Shown: in pieces, positions 62,697 to 64,000 of the stretch
Layout of the letters: every line of letters starts with the position of its first letter
Position numbering within the stretch: position 1 is the first letter of the stretch
Assembly (NCBI GenBank): GCA_024279945.1
Contig: JAJRRA010000072.1
Span: forward strand, 62,001 to 126,000
DNA length: 64,000 bases
Direction of reading: 5' to 3'
Origin: Gammaproteobacteria bacterium
GTDB taxonomy: Bacteria > Pseudomonadota > Gammaproteobacteria > Xanthomonadales > SZUA-36
Translations under genes and position numbers: made by a program
Notes under the pieces: generated by a model
What the model saw: the letters and a program-made list of their open reading frames with translations, nothing else
Database searches by the model: none
What the model was told of the DNA's origin: nothing

Positions 62697-64000
62697 ATGA
62701 TTACCATCGCGCTGGCACAATATAATTTTCTGGTTGGTGGTATCCGGGAAAACTTGTCTGCAGCACAGGCTCTGATAGAGCGGGCCCGTTGCGCAAAGGC
62801 AGATCTTGTGCTATTCCCCGAGATGGCGCTCACGGGTTATCCACCGGAGGATCTGTTATTGCGCCCCAGCTTTCTGCGGGCTGCGCATCGTGCCGTGGAT
62901 GAACTGATTGAGAGTGTGCAGGGCATCGATGTTGTCATCGGTCATCCCTGGGAGGAACAGGGGCAGCGCTATAATGCAGTCAGTTGGATTCGCACCACTC
63001 AACTGATCGGCCGTTACTTCAAGCAGGTATTACCCAATTACCGGGTGTTCGATGAACAGCGTTACTTTGCGCCTGGGTCTGAGCCCCTGGTGCGTGATTT
63101 GAAAGGCAGCCGAATCGCCGTCCTGATCTGCGAAGATAGCTGGGAATCCCGGCCCGCATTCCAGGCAAAAAATCTGGGTGCTGAATTATTGTTGGTGCCG
63201 AATGCATCGCCCTATCGCGACAGCAAGTTGGCTGACCGTAAAAGTATGTTTGCCAGTCGTCATGAAGATACCGGCCTGCCAATGGTGTACTGCAACCTCG
63301 TAGGCGGGCAGGATGAACTGGTGTTTGACGGTCGCAGTATGCTGATGGATCGGCAGGGCAACTGCTGTGAACCCGGGCCGCTGTGTGAAGAATTACTGTT
63401 GCTGGCGGATTTTCATCCTGATACCGGCTTTCTGGAGGCACGTGACTGGCCGGTAGCGCCGGAAGATCCGGTAGAAGAAATTTATAAGGTGCTGGTTTGT
63501 GGCCTGCGCGACTATGTTGGCAAGAATGGGTTCAGCGACGTGGTGTTCGGTCTGTCCGGTGGGATTGATTCGGCGCTGACATTTGCGATTGCGGTGGATG
63601 CTGTGGGCGTCGAACGAGTACACACCATCATGATGCCGTCACGGCATACTTCGGGTATGAGCCTGGATCTTGCACAGGAGCAGGCGGTCCTGCTGGGTGT
63701 AGACCATCGGTGTATCTCCATCGAGCCGGCTTATGAGAAATTTCTCCAGTTGTTGGAGCCTTCCTTTGCGGGCCGCGCTGCCGATCTCAGCGAGGAAAAT
63801 TTGCAGGCAAGGATACGGGGCGACATAGTGATGGCCCTGTCCAACAAATTTGGCTGGCTGCCGCTGGCGACCAGCAACAAGAGTGAGTTGGCAGTCGGTT
63901 ACTGCACGATTTACGGGGACATGTGCGGTGGTTTTGGACCGTTGCTGGATTGTCTGAAGACCCGGGTCTATGATCTTGCCCGGTATCGCAACAGCGTTTC
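62697..64000 (+). CDS. nadE: NAD+ synthase, glutamine-hydrolysing (partial, runs off the window)
   Basis: The frame is open from ATG62697 to the last base (434 full codons of an expected about 540). The N-terminal nitrilase-type glutaminase has a Glu-Lys-Cys triad: LFPEMALTGY (Glu42), FKQVLPNY (Lys109) and LICEDSW (Cys145). The synthetase domain begins near residue 270 with the PP-loop GLSGGIDSALT (from Ser287) and continues with ENLQARIRGD, MALSNKFGW and SNKSELAVGY (Ser where TGNKSE is usual), then GDMCGGFGP. It converts deamido-NAD to NAD with glutamine and ATP. It starts 54 bp after sucD. Confidence 0.93.
   Translation, partial: MITIALAQYNFLVGGIRENLSAAQALIERARCAKADLVLFPEMALTGYPPEDLLLRPSFLRAAHRAVDELIESVQGIDVVIGHPWEEQGQRYNAVSWIRTTQLIGRYFKQVLPNYRVFDEQRYFAPGSEPLVRDLKGSRIAVLICEDSWESRPAFQAKNLGAELLLVPNASPYRDSKLADRKSMFASRHEDTGLPMVYCNLVGGQDELVFDGRSMLMDRQGNCCEPGPLCEELLLLADFHPDTGFLEARDWPVAPEDPVEEIYKVLVCGLRDYVGKNGFSDVVFGLSGGIDSALTFAIAVDAVGVERVHTIMMPSRHTSGMSLDLAQEQAVLLGVDHRCISIEPAYEKFLQLLEPSFAGRAADLSEENLQARIRGDIVMALSNKFGWLPLATSNKSELAVGYCTIYGDMCGGFGPLLDCLKTRVYDLARYRNSV

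Noticed and set aside
1-64000. tRNA genes, CRISPR arrays, insertion sequences, prophage
   Set aside because: Gaps were read for TPsiC-like motifs, regular direct repeats, transposase motifs and phage genes; none was found.

Overview
The window is chromosomal DNA from a gammaproteobacterium with a GC content in the mid-50s (estimated by eye). The evidence is a complete-looking division and cell-wall (dcw) cluster, LpoA, LpxC, RibBX, a type II secretin, and a type IV pilus locus under sigma-54/PilRS control. Two arrangements, recalled rather than searched, resemble Xanthomonadales and relatives: a lipoprotein GspD as the last T2SS gene (as in xpsN-xpsD), and the pilB/tandem pilins/pilR/pilS block lying next to sucCD. 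Placement in or near that lineage is an inference.

Layout. 1-2927: end of a T2SS-like operon, GspD and a small lipoprotein. 3124-4797: a large secreted protein of unknown function with its own promoter and terminator. 5036-11580: a glycan export cluster (parvulin isomerase, Wzm/Wzt ABC exporter, two GT2 enzymes, methyltransferase, NAD-dependent epimerase). 11621-20539: ettA on the minus strand, then glyA-nrdR-ribD-ribE-ribBX-ribH-nusB-thiL-pgpA. 20594-22861: yraN and lpoA on the minus strand. 23040-24282: rsmI and the RNase P RNA. 24484-39786: the dcw cluster mraZ-rsmH-ftsL-ftsI-murE-murF-mraY-ftsW-murG-murC-ddl-ftsQ-ftsA-ftsZ, without murD. 39965-45240: lpxC, dciA (minus), an M23 peptidase and secA. 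45378-49396: a small glycan island. 49492-60349 (minus strand): pilS, pilR, an O-antigen-ligase-like protein, two type IV pilins and a pilB-pilC-pilD-coaE operon. 60593-64000: sucC, sucD and a nadE that runs off the window.

Three normally essential genes are interrupted in this sequence. ribD and ftsZ each lack a single G in a short G run, and coaE carries one in-frame TAG. Both sides of every lesion are otherwise well conserved, so consensus or assembly error is the simplest reading. The nucleotides should be verified before any of the three is called a pseudogene.

Other notable signals are six REP-type units in three inverted pairs, each directly after a gene or in a gap, whose stems covary around a CTTG centre; a sigma-54 promoter with clustered TGTCAC boxes upstream of pilA; a strong inverted repeat over the pilB promoter; and MraZ operator repeats ahead of mraZ. 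I found no tRNA genes, CRISPR array, insertion sequence or prophage. No gene-free stretch reaches 300 bases once rnpB and the listed regulatory regions are counted. I see no convincing wholly new multi-gene system; the best leads are the unknown secreted protein, the two glycan clusters and the candidate pilin-glycosylation gene.
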